From the NCBI RefSeq assembly GCF_024753245.1, contig NZ_JANUGX010000042.1, forward strand, positions 1 to 41,794: a stretch of DNA of 41,794 bases, in the 5' to 3' direction. The notes under the pieces were generated by a model. That model was not told where the DNA came from. It saw nothing but the letters and a program-made list of their open reading frames with translations, and did not search any database. The position numbers and the translations under genes are program-made. This document shows positions 1-8,911 of this stretch, piece after piece. Numbering within the stretch: the stretch's first letter is position 1; the number at the start of each line of letters is the position of its first letter. This DNA comes from Massilia norwichensis (GTDB taxonomy: Bacteria; Pseudomonadota; Gammaproteobacteria; Burkholderiales; Burkholderiaceae_D).

Positions 1-422
1 GTTGAACTGTAAAGCGATAGATGACGGCTCACCTCTAGAATAACCGGCTAGCGGAAGATAGGGTCACAGCGTTTATAACATGTACGCCAGACTGCCGCGT
101 CTAAGGCTTGCTGCCCTGCAGCTAAAGCGCATACCGTCGAGCGGAAGACCTGCACTCGGCACGGTTGCAGACCTTTTCCGGCGTCCGCGACCGACCTTTT
201 TGTTGAAAAAGTCAGGAGCCGACATTTCGCGGCAATTTTGAGATGGGGGCGGCACATTAACTGACCGATTATTGCAGCGTGATGACCGCTCTAGAAAACT
301 GAGTTACCGATCGATCCTTGCCGCTTCGCACACGAACGGCGTTCTTCAATACTGTAAGTCAACAGCGGACGCTTGAGTAGGGGTAATAGGCCTAGAAAAC
401 TACTTTTAACCGCTTTGATACC
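1..422. other. Gene-free left edge, probably island DNA
   Basis: I see no supportable gene here. The open frames are short, lack a ribosome binding site and have no recognisable family pattern. The stretch is richer in A+T than the DNA right of the tRNA-Cys. The short string CTAGAAAACT occurs near 290 and again near 392, which may be chance. It lies just downstream of the integrase stop and probably belongs to the same integrated element. Confidence 0.5.
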
Positions 423-1526
423 CTACCACAAGTGTGCCGCAAGATCGCTTCCACGAAGGCTGGCGTATCGTCGAAGCATGCGAATATCCTTGTGACCGGT
501 GATTTTCGCGATCAAAACATCCGAAAGCTTTGTCCGCTCATATAAACGGCACGTAGCCTCATGGCGTAAGTCATGAAAATGGAGATCGAGGACCCCAGCG
601 AGCCGGAAGATCCGGGCAAACCGTATTGAAAGGTTCCTGGTCGTAACGTCGAGGGCGTGCCCATCCCGATCGCCAGACCAATAAGGAAAAATCCGGTTTT
701 CCCTATCGGTGATTGCCTTCCGGTTGTTCCGTATGTAAGTCGAAAGATGCTGAACAATCGGCGTCGGCAGAGGTACCTGTCGGGTCGACCCGTTCTTAGT
801 ACGATCAAGGAAGATAGTACGCTTGGGCAGGTCAACCTGGGAAACGTAAAGGGTATAGCATTCACGCATCCGCATCGCACTCTGCAGCGCCAGTTCGAAG
901 AACAGTCGCTCATCGTCGCTCTCCTGCAGGAACGCGACGATACGCGCCTCTTCGTCATCACAGACCCTCCGATCCCTCTCCTCATCCACTCGCGGGGCCT
1001 TGCCCTGCGCGGCCAACAGATCGGCGTCCGCTTCTGTATAGGTAGCAAACCCGCGTTTTAACAGGCGCAGAGGGTTCTGAGCCATAATTTCCGGATGCTT
1101 CCTTGTCATCCAGTCAAAGCACCGCGCAAGCGCGCCCTGCCGCTTACGAATCGTGCCTGGAGCGAGGTGATTGATACGCTTCATGTCTCGCACCCAGGCC
1201 TCGGCCCAGTCGTAGTTCAGCGACCCGGTGCCGATCTTCGCGACACTGGGCATGACGGTATCGAGGAGCTTTTGATCGGACAGCGGCACCGAGTTATGCC
1301 GCAGATACTCGAGAATGCAGCGTTGTACCGTCCAGATCTCTTGCTTCGGCGTTTCACGCTCGAGCAAGGCCGCCGGAACGATACCTTGAGCCAGAAGCCC
1401 CTCAAGCTGCCTGGCGTACTGCTCGGCAGCTTCTTTGGTATCGAAAGTCGCCCAGAGGTCCTTGGGCAGGAGCCTGTGGGAGATACGAAGCTGATACCCG
1501 TACGGGCGTTTAACAATAGTGGCCAT
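423..1526 (-). CDS. Tyrosine recombinase / phage-type integrase
   Basis: This is a 367-residue site-specific recombinase that would integrate and excise a mobile element. The N-terminal part (MATIVKRPYGYQ onward) resembles an arm-binding domain, followed by a core-binding SAM-like segment and a C-terminal catalytic domain. All the expected active-site residues are visible: Arg in SAMRMRECYTL, Lys in DRTKNGSTRQ, the HDLRH box, His in ITGHKD, and the nucleophile Tyr in LRRYASL. The frame stays open upstream to 1757 but that part runs through the tRNA, so I chose the ATG at 1526. The gene reads away from tRNA-Cys, the usual arrangement for an island integrase next to its tRNA attachment site. 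Base composition is lower in GC than the genes to the right, which fits transfer. Confidence 0.88.
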   Translation of the reverse strand: MATIVKRPYGYQLRISHRLLPKDLWATFDTKEAAEQYARQLEGLLAQGIVPAALLERETPKQEIWTVQRCILEYLRHNSVPLSDQKLLDTVMPSVAKIGTGSLNYDWAEAWVRDMKRINHLAPGTIRKRQGALARCFDWMTRKHPEIMAQNPLRLLKRGFATYTEADADLLAAQGKAPRVDEERDRRVCDDEEARIVAFLQESDDERLFFELALQSAMRMRECYTLYVSQVDLPKRTIFLDRTKNGSTRQVPLPTPIVQHLSTYIRNNRKAITDRENRIFPYWSGDRDGHALDVTTRNLSIRFARIFRLAGVLDLHFHDLRHEATCRLYERTKLSDVLIAKITGHKDIRMLRRYASLRGSDLAAHLW

Positions 1527-1600
1527 GGTCCGCGCATCGTAAGTGACTGATGAGCCGGGACGTTTGATCCCGGTCGACGTATGCAAGACCATTAGACAAT

Positions 1601-1660
1601 GTAGACGGCGATTTAGCCGTCTACAGGTGTGGTGCACCACAAATTCCGTGTGGTGTCCAA
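1601..1660. repeat. Hairpin and palindrome between integrase and tRNA
   Basis: Positions 1601-1609 and 1616-1624 form a perfect 9-bp inverted repeat (GTAGACGGC/GCCGTCTAC) with a 6-nt loop. Positions 1629-1640 are a perfect 12-bp palindrome (GTGGTGCACCAC). The octamer GTGTGGTG occurs at about 1627 and 1650, and ACCACAAAT at about 1637 and 1670. Such clustered short repeats beside an integrase are typical of arm-type or excisionase sites, or of an int promoter/operator. The role is inferred. Confidence 0.45.
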
Positions 1661-1703
1661 ACGGACTGAACCACAAATGAAACGCTGTCCTACTGGGAGA
1701 ATT

Positions 1704-1777
1704 TGGAGGCGAGGACGGGAGTCGAACCCGTCTAGACGGCTTTGCAGGCCGCTGCATAACCTCTTTGCTACCTCGCC
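1704..1777 (-). tRNA. tRNA-Cys (anticodon GCA)
   Basis: On the minus strand the sequence folds as a cloverleaf with acceptor arm GGCGAGG paired to CCTCGCC, discriminator T and an encoded CCA at 1704-1706. The T arm contains GGTTCGACTCC. The anticodon GCA (complement of 1743-1745) sits in the loop TTGCAAA, and the overall sequence is close to the Escherichia coli tRNA-Cys pattern. Its 3' end faces the integrase, so the likely attachment core is the 3' half of this gene (roughly 1704-1745). The tRNA is intact, so the element restores the 3' end on integration. Confidence 0.96.
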
Positions 1778-1791
1778 GAAGAAGATCGTAA

Positions 1792-1811
1792 CGCCCCCGA
1801 CGGCGGGGGGC
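1792..1811 (-). terminator. GC-rich hairpin before tRNA-Cys
   Basis: GCCCCCG and a CGGGGG(G)C arm form a short stem around ACGG, between the small membrane gene and the tRNA. On the minus strand it is followed by GTTACGATCTTCTTC, only weakly T-rich, so termination or a processing signal is possible but not certain. Confidence 0.35.
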
Positions 1812-1822
1812 ACTGCGTCAGC

Positions 1823-2074
1823 TCAAATGAAGGGCCAGCTCAGCACGCGACGCACGTGCAGCAGCGCGCGCCCCGCCACATAGGCGAGCGCAAAGCCGAA
1901 GGCCAGCAGGCAGCGCACATCGCCCAGGACGGCCAGGAACACCCCGCCGACGGTGGCAAAGGCGACCAGCACCATCAGCCACAATTCGATGCTGAAGAAA
2001 AAGGCGGCGGCTTCGCGCCAGACGCGCAGCGCCAGCGCGCCGGCTTCCTTGACGGTCTTGATATCGTGACCCAT
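1823..2074 (-). CDS. Small membrane protein, function unknown
   Basis: This 83-residue ORF starts at MGHDIKTVKEAG. I rejected the upstream in-frame start at 2152 because it runs through the terminator of the kinase gene. A charged amphipathic N terminus is followed by two hydrophobic stretches (about residues 22-43 and 50-66), giving a small protein with two likely membrane segments and an Arg-rich end. I do not recognise a family. It is encoded just upstream of tRNA-Cys on the same strand and follows the kinase terminator, so it is probably transcribed on its own. The ribosome binding site is weak. Confidence 0.55.
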   Translation of the reverse strand: MGHDIKTVKEAGALALRVWREAAAFFFSIELWLMVLVAFATVGGVFLAVLGDVRCLLAFGFALAYVAGRALLHVRRVLSWPFI

Positions 2075-2112
2075 GATCAGTTCGCTATTTTTAGTGGAGC
2101 CAGAAATGCAAA

Positions 2113-2132
2113 ATCGCCGGCAAGGCGGCGAT
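2113..2132 (-). terminator. Intrinsic terminator after PAS hybrid kinase
   Basis: ATCGCCG (2113-2119) pairs with CGGCGAT (2126-2132) across a 6-nt loop. On the minus strand the stem is followed by the T-rich run TTTTGCATTT. It lies 36 bases downstream of the kinase stop codon and would close the rsbQ-kinase operon. Confidence 0.7.
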
Positions 2133-2167
2133 CGGATCGGGCATTCTACCACGCAAGGCCGGCGGGT

Positions 2168-3724
<1,557 letters not shown>

Positions 3725-3730
3725 GGCGGC

Positions 3731-4537
3731 TCAGCGCAGTGCGCTCGCGAGGAAGCTGTCGATGGCGCGCGAACTTTCGGTCGGTGCGCTCATGTGCGGG
3801 CAATGGCCGACATTGTCGATGATGTGGAGGGTGCTGACCGGCAGGTGCCGGTGCAGGAATTCGCCGACCGACAACGGCGCCACCATGTCGTCGCTGCATT
3901 GCAGGATCAGCGCCGGCACGGTCGACAGCGGCACGTCCTTGCGGTGGTCGGACAGGAAGGTCGTGCGCGCGAAATGCTTGGCGATCTTGGGGTCATTGCG
4001 GCAGAAGCTGTTGGTCAGCTCGCTGCGCAGTTCGGGGCGCTCGGGCACGCCCATGATCGCGGGTGCCAGGTTGCTCGACCAGCCGAGGTAATTCGCGTCC
4101 ATGGTCTCGAGCAGCTCGTCGATGTCTTCGCGCGCGAAGCCGCCGATGTAGTCGCCGTCGTTGATGTAGCACGGCGAAGGCCCGACCATGATCTGGGCGC
4201 TGAACTTGTGCGGCGCCTTGATCGTGGCGAGCATGCCGATCATGGTGCTGACCGAGTGGCCGACGAAGACCACCGGGCCGGTGGCGAATTCGTCGACGAT
4301 CTCCAGCAGGTCGTCGGCGTAGCCATGCAGGCTGTCGTATTTGTCGCGCCGGTAGGCGCTCAGATCGGAGCCGCCGCTGCCGACCAGGTCGAAGGCGATG
4401 GTGCGAAAGCGCGCTTCGTAGGCTGGCGCCAGGAAGCGCCACATGGTCTGGTCGCAACCGAAGCCGTGGGCAAACACCATGGTTGCGGAACCATTGCCGG
4501 AGAGTCGCACGTTATTACGAACCTGTACCGACGACAT
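3731..4537 (-). CDS. rsbQ: RsbQ-like alpha/beta hydrolase, signalling type
   Basis: A 268-residue cytosolic alpha/beta hydrolase of the RsbQ / D14 / KAI2 family. The catalytic triad is visible: Ser95 in GHSVS, an Asp at 216/217 in CSDD, and His245 in VGHCPH. These positions almost coincide with Bacillus subtilis RsbQ (Ser96, Asp219, His247). In Bacillus, RsbQ works with the PAS-phosphatase RsbP in the energy-stress response. Here the partner gene 6 bases downstream is a PAS histidine kinase instead. The substrate is unknown. The start ATG has an AAGGGGA ribosome binding site at 4548-4554. Family assignment is strong; the coupling to the kinase is inferred from the operon. Confidence 0.88.
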   Translation of the reverse strand: MSSVQVRNNVRLSGNGSATMVFAHGFGCDQTMWRFLAPAYEARFRTIAFDLVGSGGSDLSAYRRDKYDSLHGYADDLLEIVDEFATGPVVFVGHSVSTMIGMLATIKAPHKFSAQIMVGPSPCYINDGDYIGGFAREDIDELLETMDANYLGWSSNLAPAIMGVPERPELRSELTNSFCRNDPKIAKHFARTTFLSDHRKDVPLSTVPALILQCSDDMVAPLSVGEFLHRHLPVSTLHIIDNVGHCPHMSAPTESSRAIDSFLASALR

Positions 4538-4547
4538 TGTCTATTTA

Positions 4548-4586
4548 TCCCCTTAATAAATTAACAATTGGCATTATACCCAATTG
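4548..4586 (-). promoter_or_regulatory. Promoter of rsbQ-kinase operon with CAATTG repeats
   Basis: On the minus strand a perfect -10 TATAAT (complement of 4573-4578) lies between two copies of CAATTG (4565-4570 and 4581-4586). No good -35 is present at the right distance, so an activator may be needed and the CAATTG pair is a candidate site. The start codon follows about 28 bases after the predicted transcription start, with AAGGGGA as ribosome binding site. Confidence 0.55.
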
Positions 4587-4608
4587 GCGCGGATCGGCAC
4601 GCCCGATG

Positions 4609-5010
4609 TCAGACCACATGTCCGGGCGCGAAATGCTGCTCGAGGATGGCGCTGATCTGTTCGAAGTTGGCCGGCTTGACCAGGTGGCGGTCGAAGCCGG
4701 CGGCGATCACGGCGGCACGCGTGGCCTGGTCGTTCCAGCCGGTCAGCGCCAGCAGGAAGACGTCGTCGCCCGCGGGCGTGCGGCGCAAGGCCGTCGCCAC
4801 TTCATAACCGCTCATGATGGGCATGCCGAGATCGAGGAAGATGACGTGCGGGCGGAAGGATTGCGCCAGCGCCAGCCCTTCCCGCGCGCTGTAGGCCGCT
4901 TCGACCGTATAGCCGAAGGCGCTCAGCAAGGCTTGCATCATGGAGGCGGCATCGGCGTTGTCGTCGATGAGGAGCACGCGTTTTTGCGCGCCGGTGTCGG
5001 GGGAAATCAT
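4609..5010 (-). CDS. Single-domain response regulator (CheY-like)
   Basis: A 133-residue receiver domain with no output domain. Visible receiver residues are the acidic pair in LLIDDN, the phospho-acceptor Asp in IFLDLGMP, Thr in ALTGW, and Lys in LVKPA. It is most similar by eye to the receiver encoded at 7829-8206 and to the receiver fused to the PAS kinase: all share the pattern ..LDLGMP..MSGYEVA..ALTGWND..GFD.HL.KPA. It could accept phosphate from the adjacent kinase or act in a phosphorelay. The rsbQ promoter begins within about 25 bases of its 3' end. Confidence 0.88.
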   Translation of the reverse strand: MISPDTGAQKRVLLIDDNADAASMMQALLSAFGYTVEAAYSAREGLALAQSFRPHVIFLDLGMPIMSGYEVATALRRTPAGDDVFLLALTGWNDQATRAAVIAAGFDRHLVKPANFEQISAILEQHFAPGHVV

Positions 5011-5149
5011 AGGATGGAGCAGCCCGGAAGGCGCAATGAGGGAGCGAAGCTCAATCCTGCAGAGGCTGGGCAGGCGGGAGGTAGGGACCGCTTTTATTTC
5101 AAGCAGAGGTCGAGACTACCACAGTTAATGCTTAACCCGTGGAAATATT

Positions 5150-7267
5150 TTAGGCATGTCCGATCCCGGCGGCACTGTACACATGCTCGAATTCGGCCAT
5201 CGGCAGGGGCGCCCCGAGCAGGAAGCCCTGCATGGAAGAGCAGCCGCCGCGCACCAGGAAGTTGCGCTGGTCCTCGTTTTCCACGCCTTCGGCCACGATC
5301 TCCAGCTTGAGCTTGCGCCCGAGGGCGATGATGGCCTCGACGATCGGTGCCGAACCCGGCTGCGTGCCAACCTCGCGCACGAAGGAGCGGTCGATCTTCA
5401 ACGCCGCCAGCGGAAAGCGGTTCAGGTAGGCCAGCGAGGAATAGCCGGTGCCGAAATCGTCGAGCGAGAAATAGATGCCCTGGGCGCGGATCTCGTGCAT
5501 GCGCTGGGTGATCTCCTCCATGTTTTCGGCAAACACGCTCTCGGTCAGCTCGAGGCAGAGCCGCTCGGCGGGCGCGGCAGTATCGTCGAGGATGCCGGCG
5601 ACCATCCCGGAAAAATCGGGATCGCGCATCTGGTGGATGCTGACGTTGACGGCCAGCTTGAGGCGCGCGAGGGTCGGATCGCGGTGCCAGCGTGCGAGCG
5701 CCCGGCAACTCTCCTTCAGCACATGCTCGCCGAGCGGCAGGATCAGGCCCGACTCTTCGGCAAACGCGATGAAATGGGCCGGGCTGACCAGCTCGCCGTC
5801 ACGCTGCCAGCGCAGCAACACCTCGGCCCCGACCAGGCGGCCGCGGCAATCGAACTGGGGCTGGCAGAACAGCTGGAACTGGCCGAGCGCCAGGCCTTCG
5901 CGCATCGCGGCTTCCAGGCTGGCGCGGCGGCTGGCCGCATCCTGCATGCTGGGATCGAAGAAACGCGCCAGGTTACGGCCGTCGGCCTTGGCGCGGTACA
6001 TCGCCAGATCCGCCTGTTTCAGCAGCGCTTCGACACTGGCGCCGCTGCCGTCGAACAAGGTGATGCCGACACTGGCCGAGCTCTTGAACAGCACCGAGCC
6101 CAGCTGAAAAGGCTGGCCCAGCGCGGCCAGGATCTTCGCCACCGTCCGGTCGGCCTCGGCCGCTGCGGCGCGCGGCGTCGCGCCCAGGTCTTCCAGCACC
6201 ACGACGAACTCGTCGCCGCCCAGCCGGGCCAGCTGGTCGCTTTCGCGCACCGTCGCGCGCAGCCGCTGCGCCGCCTGTTGCAGCAGCATGTCGCCGAGGT
6301 CGTGCCCCATGGTGTCGTTGAGCAGCTTGAAGTTGTCGAGATCGAGGTAGGCCAGTGCACTGAAGTGTTTGGAGCGGCGGCCGCGCGCCAGCACATGCTC
6401 GAGCTCCTCGAGCAGGAAGCGGCGGTTGGGCAGGCCGGTCAGGTGGTCGAAGTAGGCCAGCTCGTAGATGCGGCGCTCGGTGCGCTTCTGCTCCGTCAGG
6501 TCGGTATTCACGCCCGAGATGCGCAGCGCCTTGCCGGCCTCGTCGCGCAGGACGTAGCCGCGCGACAGCACCGGTACGTAATGCCCGTCGCGGTGGCGCA
6601 GCCGGAACTCGAGGCTGTAGGCATCGCGCCGGCTGGCCCTCAGCTCCATCACATAGGCGGCGATCATCGGGTCGTCGTCCGGGTGCAGCAGGCGTCGCCA
6701 GGCGTCGCTGTCGGCCATGCCCTCCCCGCTCTGGTAGCCCAGCATGTTCCACCAGCGTTCCGAGTAATACACCTCGCCGCTGACCAGGTCCCAGTCCCAG
6801 GGGGCGTCGGTGGAGCCCTTGAGCACGAGCCGCAGCCGCTCGTCGGACTTTTCCAAGGACAGTTGGGTTTGCTTCAGGGCGGTGCAATCGGTAAAGCAGA
6901 CCACCACCTGTTGCAGCTTGCCGGCCTCGTCGAACTCCGGGTAGGCATTGCACAGGACCCAGGACGTCGCGCCCTCGACGACGACACCGACCACCAGGCC
7001 GCACAGCTTTTGCCCGGTTCGCAGAACGATGGCCACAGGGTTTTCTTCGTGCGGCATGGCCGAGCCATCCGAACGCAGCAGCACCAGCGTGGCGTCGCTG
7101 GCCTGCTGGGCGCGCACCTGTTCTTCGCTCAGGCCCAGCAGCTCGAAGGCAAGACGGTTGGCCGAAACGATATGGCCGTCCGCCGCATGCACCACGACGC
7201 CCGCCGGCAGGTAGTCGAGCAACGCGTCAGGGTGGCGAAGCAGATCGGCAGGCGAAGTGGGCAGCAT
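5150..7267 (-). CDS. PAS-PAS-GGDEF-EAL cyclic-di-GMP protein
   Basis: A 705-residue cytosolic protein with two PAS domains (about 10-130 and 140-265, the second with a typical PAC end), GGDEF (about 266-435) and EAL (about 450-700). The cyclase signature GGDEF is intact at 350-354, preceded by an RxxD inhibitory site (Arg341, Asp344). The phosphodiesterase signature reads EVL at 482-484, and the later motifs (LELTES, DDFGTGYSSL, LKIDRSF, EGVE) are intact, so both activities are possible. No membrane segment is visible. It is flanked by receiver genes but separated from them, so it is probably a single transcription unit. Which activity dominates cannot be told from sequence. Confidence 0.9.
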   Translation of the reverse strand: MLPTSPADLLRHPDALLDYLPAGVVVHAADGHIVSANRLAFELLGLSEEQVRAQQASDATLVLLRSDGSAMPHEENPVAIVLRTGQKLCGLVVGVVVEGATSWVLCNAYPEFDEAGKLQQVVVCFTDCTALKQTQLSLEKSDERLRLVLKGSTDAPWDWDLVSGEVYYSERWWNMLGYQSGEGMADSDAWRRLLHPDDDPMIAAYVMELRASRRDAYSLEFRLRHRDGHYVPVLSRGYVLRDEAGKALRISGVNTDLTEQKRTERRIYELAYFDHLTGLPNRRFLLEELEHVLARGRRSKHFSALAYLDLDNFKLLNDTMGHDLGDMLLQQAAQRLRATVRESDQLARLGGDEFVVVLEDLGATPRAAAAEADRTVAKILAALGQPFQLGSVLFKSSASVGITLFDGSGASVEALLKQADLAMYRAKADGRNLARFFDPSMQDAASRRASLEAAMREGLALGQFQLFCQPQFDCRGRLVGAEVLLRWQRDGELVSPAHFIAFAEESGLILPLGEHVLKESCRALARWHRDPTLARLKLAVNVSIHQMRDPDFSGMVAGILDDTAAPAERLCLELTESVFAENMEEITQRMHEIRAQGIYFSLDDFGTGYSSLAYLNRFPLAALKIDRSFVREVGTQPGSAPIVEAIIALGRKLKLEIVAEGVENEDQRNFLVRGGCSSMQGFLLGAPLPMAEFEHVYSAAGIGHA

Positions 7268-7399
7268 GGGTCAGTGGCCGGCACGGCCTCCAGTCGATGA
7301 TGGGCGCATACTAACAGTATCACGTTCCGGCAAGCGCGCGCCCGTCTCTTCGACAATTGTCTAAAATGCATGTATTCACATTGCAGGGGGAGCGATGCC

Positions 7400-7819
7400 A
7401 TGCGCATCTCGGCGCGCCAGGGTGGTCACACGCTGCTGGAACTCACTGCCGTGCTCACGATCATCGGCACGCTGTCGGCTTTTGCCTTGCCGCGCTATAC
7501 CGACACGATGCGCAGTGCGCGCGTTGCCAAGATGGAAGCCGCGCGCCGCGCCGTGAACGAATCGGCGCAGATCTACCACATGAAATGGACGCTGGCCGGT
7601 TCGCCGGCCAGGGAAACGGTGCTCGACAAGGTGCGGATGAACGCCGCCGGCTATCCGACCAGTGCCGGCATCCTGGTCGCCGCCGGGCTGGCGGATCACT
7701 ACGATACCCGGGTGGCCGGCGTCATCGCCGTCGATGCGCAGCACCCGGCATGCAGCCTGGTGTATGTGCCCGAGAGCGGCACCAGCGTGGTCAACTATAT
7801 CGATGGCGCGGGCTGCTGA
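7400..7819 (+). CDS. Orphan type IV prepilin-like protein
   Basis: A 139-residue protein with a class III signal: a short basic leader ending QGG, then HTLLELTAVLTIIGTL, which gives cleavage after Gly9 and the conserved Glu at mature position 5. A single hydrophobic helix follows, then a globular part with two Cys residues near the C terminus that could form the usual pilin disulfide. I chose the ATG at 7400 because a GGGGGAG ribosome binding site lies 8 bases upstream. No pilus assembly gene is nearby, so it must rely on a prepilin peptidase and assembly machinery encoded elsewhere. It may be a minor pilin or a pseudopilin. Confidence 0.8.
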   Translation: MRISARQGGHTLLELTAVLTIIGTLSAFALPRYTDTMRSARVAKMEAARRAVNESAQIYHMKWTLAGSPARETVLDKVRMNAAGYPTSAGILVAAGLADHYDTRVAGVIAVDAQHPACSLVYVPESGTSVVNYIDGAGC

Positions 7820-7828
7820 GCAGCAAGG

Positions 7829-8206
7829 CTAAGCCTGGCCGCCGTGCGCCGCCAGGATGTCCTGGATGTGTTCGATCGATGCCGGCTTGGTCAGATGCTT
7901 GTCGAAGCCGCACTCCACGACCCGGTTGCGCGTCTTAGCGTCGTTCCAGCCGGTCAGGGCCGCGATGAAGGTCCGCTCCAGCCCGGCAATCAGGCGCAGC
8001 TGCGGCGCGACCTCGAAGCCGCTCATGCCCGGCATACCGAGGTCGAGAAAGACGATTTCCGGATGAAAGGTTTCTGCCAGCTGCAGTCCGCTGGGGCCGT
8101 TGTTGGCGACCTGCGAGACATGGCCCAGGGCACTGACGAACATGGCGAGCAAATGCGCGGCGTCCTCATTGTCGTCGATGATGAGTACGCGAATTCCTGA
8201 AGCCAT
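7829..8206 (-). CDS. Single-domain response regulator (CheY-like)
   Basis: A 125-residue receiver domain: acidic residues in IIDDNEDAA, phospho-acceptor Asp in FLDLGMP, Thr in ALTGW and Lys in LTKPA. It ends 9 bases from the convergent prepilin gene. It is a close paralogue of the receiver at 4609-5010. No DNA-binding or enzymatic output is present, so it most likely works by protein contact. Upstream, an inverted repeat GTAAAC/GTTTAC (8232-8237 and 8247-8252) may belong to its promoter. Confidence 0.87.
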   Translation of the reverse strand: MASGIRVLIIDDNEDAAHLLAMFVSALGHVSQVANNGPSGLQLAETFHPEIVFLDLGMPGMSGFEVAPQLRLIAGLERTFIAALTGWNDAKTRNRVVECGFDKHLTKPASIEHIQDILAAHGGQA

Positions 8207-8330
8207 AGCCGTGAGCGTCCTGCCGGCAAAGGTAAACTAATTTAACGTTTACTTCACATTAGGCGCCGCCGGCGACCCGAAAGTCAACCGGACCTGCATT
8301 TACTTACAATTTGGTGTTGGCGCCCCTCAA

Positions 8331-8777
8331 CTAGGCCGATGCTGCCAGCCTCTGCATGCGGGGCTGGACGATAAAGGTCATGGTAAAACCGATCACCAGG
8401 CCAAATGGCAACGCCTTGACGAAGGTGTTCGCCCACATCAGCGGCCAACCGGATGCCAGGCCGTACTGGGCCATCGTGACAGCGAATGCGATCAAGGCTT
8501 CCATCATGACGGCGACGCATACCGCGACCGCGCTGCGCTGCACGACGGCCGGGCAGTCGCCCACCACGCCACGGACGCCCTTCGCTACCAGAGGGATGAA
8601 TCGCAGTGCGAGGAGAATGATCACGAAAGCCACGACGAAGGCTTTTGCCCAGTGCTGGACGAACGCGCCCTTGAAGCCGTAGTTAATTGCGGTCATGACC
8701 AGGCTGAGAATCAAAGCGATGCTCAGCTGTATGCTCAGTTTCGCCATCAGCAGTTTTCTACGGGTCTGTTTTTCCAT
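8331..8777 (-). CDS. DUF2798-type membrane protein
   Basis: A 148-residue integral membrane protein with four predicted helices arranged as two similar halves: helix 1 in LSIALILSLVMTAINYGF, then a second-half counterpart in VAVCVAVMMEALIAFAVTM, each followed by a second hydrophobic helix. This duplicated pattern matches the DUF2798 family, whose function is unknown. The start ATG has an AAAGGA ribosome binding site 7 bases upstream. Transcription probably starts at a strong promoter overlapped by a 19-bp palindrome, so the gene is likely under a repressor encoded elsewhere. Confidence 0.75.
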   Translation of the reverse strand: MEKQTRRKLLMAKLSIQLSIALILSLVMTAINYGFKGAFVQHWAKAFVVAFVIILLALRFIPLVAKGVRGVVGDCPAVVQRSAVAVCVAVMMEALIAFAVTMAQYGLASGWPLMWANTFVKALPFGLVIGFTMTFIVQPRMQRLAASA

Positions 8778-8802
8778 TGCTCATCCTTTCGTCAAACCCG
8801 CC

Positions 8803-8833
8803 ATTCTATCTACATGGTTGATAGTATCAACCA
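8803..8833 (-). promoter_or_regulatory. Promoter with 19-bp palindromic operator for DUF2798 gene
   Basis: The arms TGGTTGATA and TATCAACCA (8815-8823 and 8825-8833) are a perfect inverted repeat around one central base. On the minus strand a -35 TTGATA (complement of 8825-8830) lies inside the palindrome and a -10 TAGAAT (complement of 8803-8808) follows 16 bases later. A dimeric repressor bound here would block RNA polymerase. Confidence 0.7.
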
Positions 8834-8911
8834 GATGCTTGGATGAATGAAGGGCTCGCGATTGCGGATGCGGCGAAGGCGCGCGGACAGCGCCCGGCGC
8901 GACTGCCAGGT

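Noticed and set aside
48..257. 69-codon leftward frame at the left edge
   Set aside because: No ribosome binding site, no hydrophobic or domain pattern, composition like non-coding DNA.
1526..1757. Upstream extension of the integrase frame
   Set aside because: It would read through the tRNA-Cys and has no ribosome binding site; the ATG at 1526 gives the expected N terminus.
5156..7300. 714-codon rightward open frame
   Set aside because: Antisense shadow of the GGDEF-EAL gene; no family pattern.
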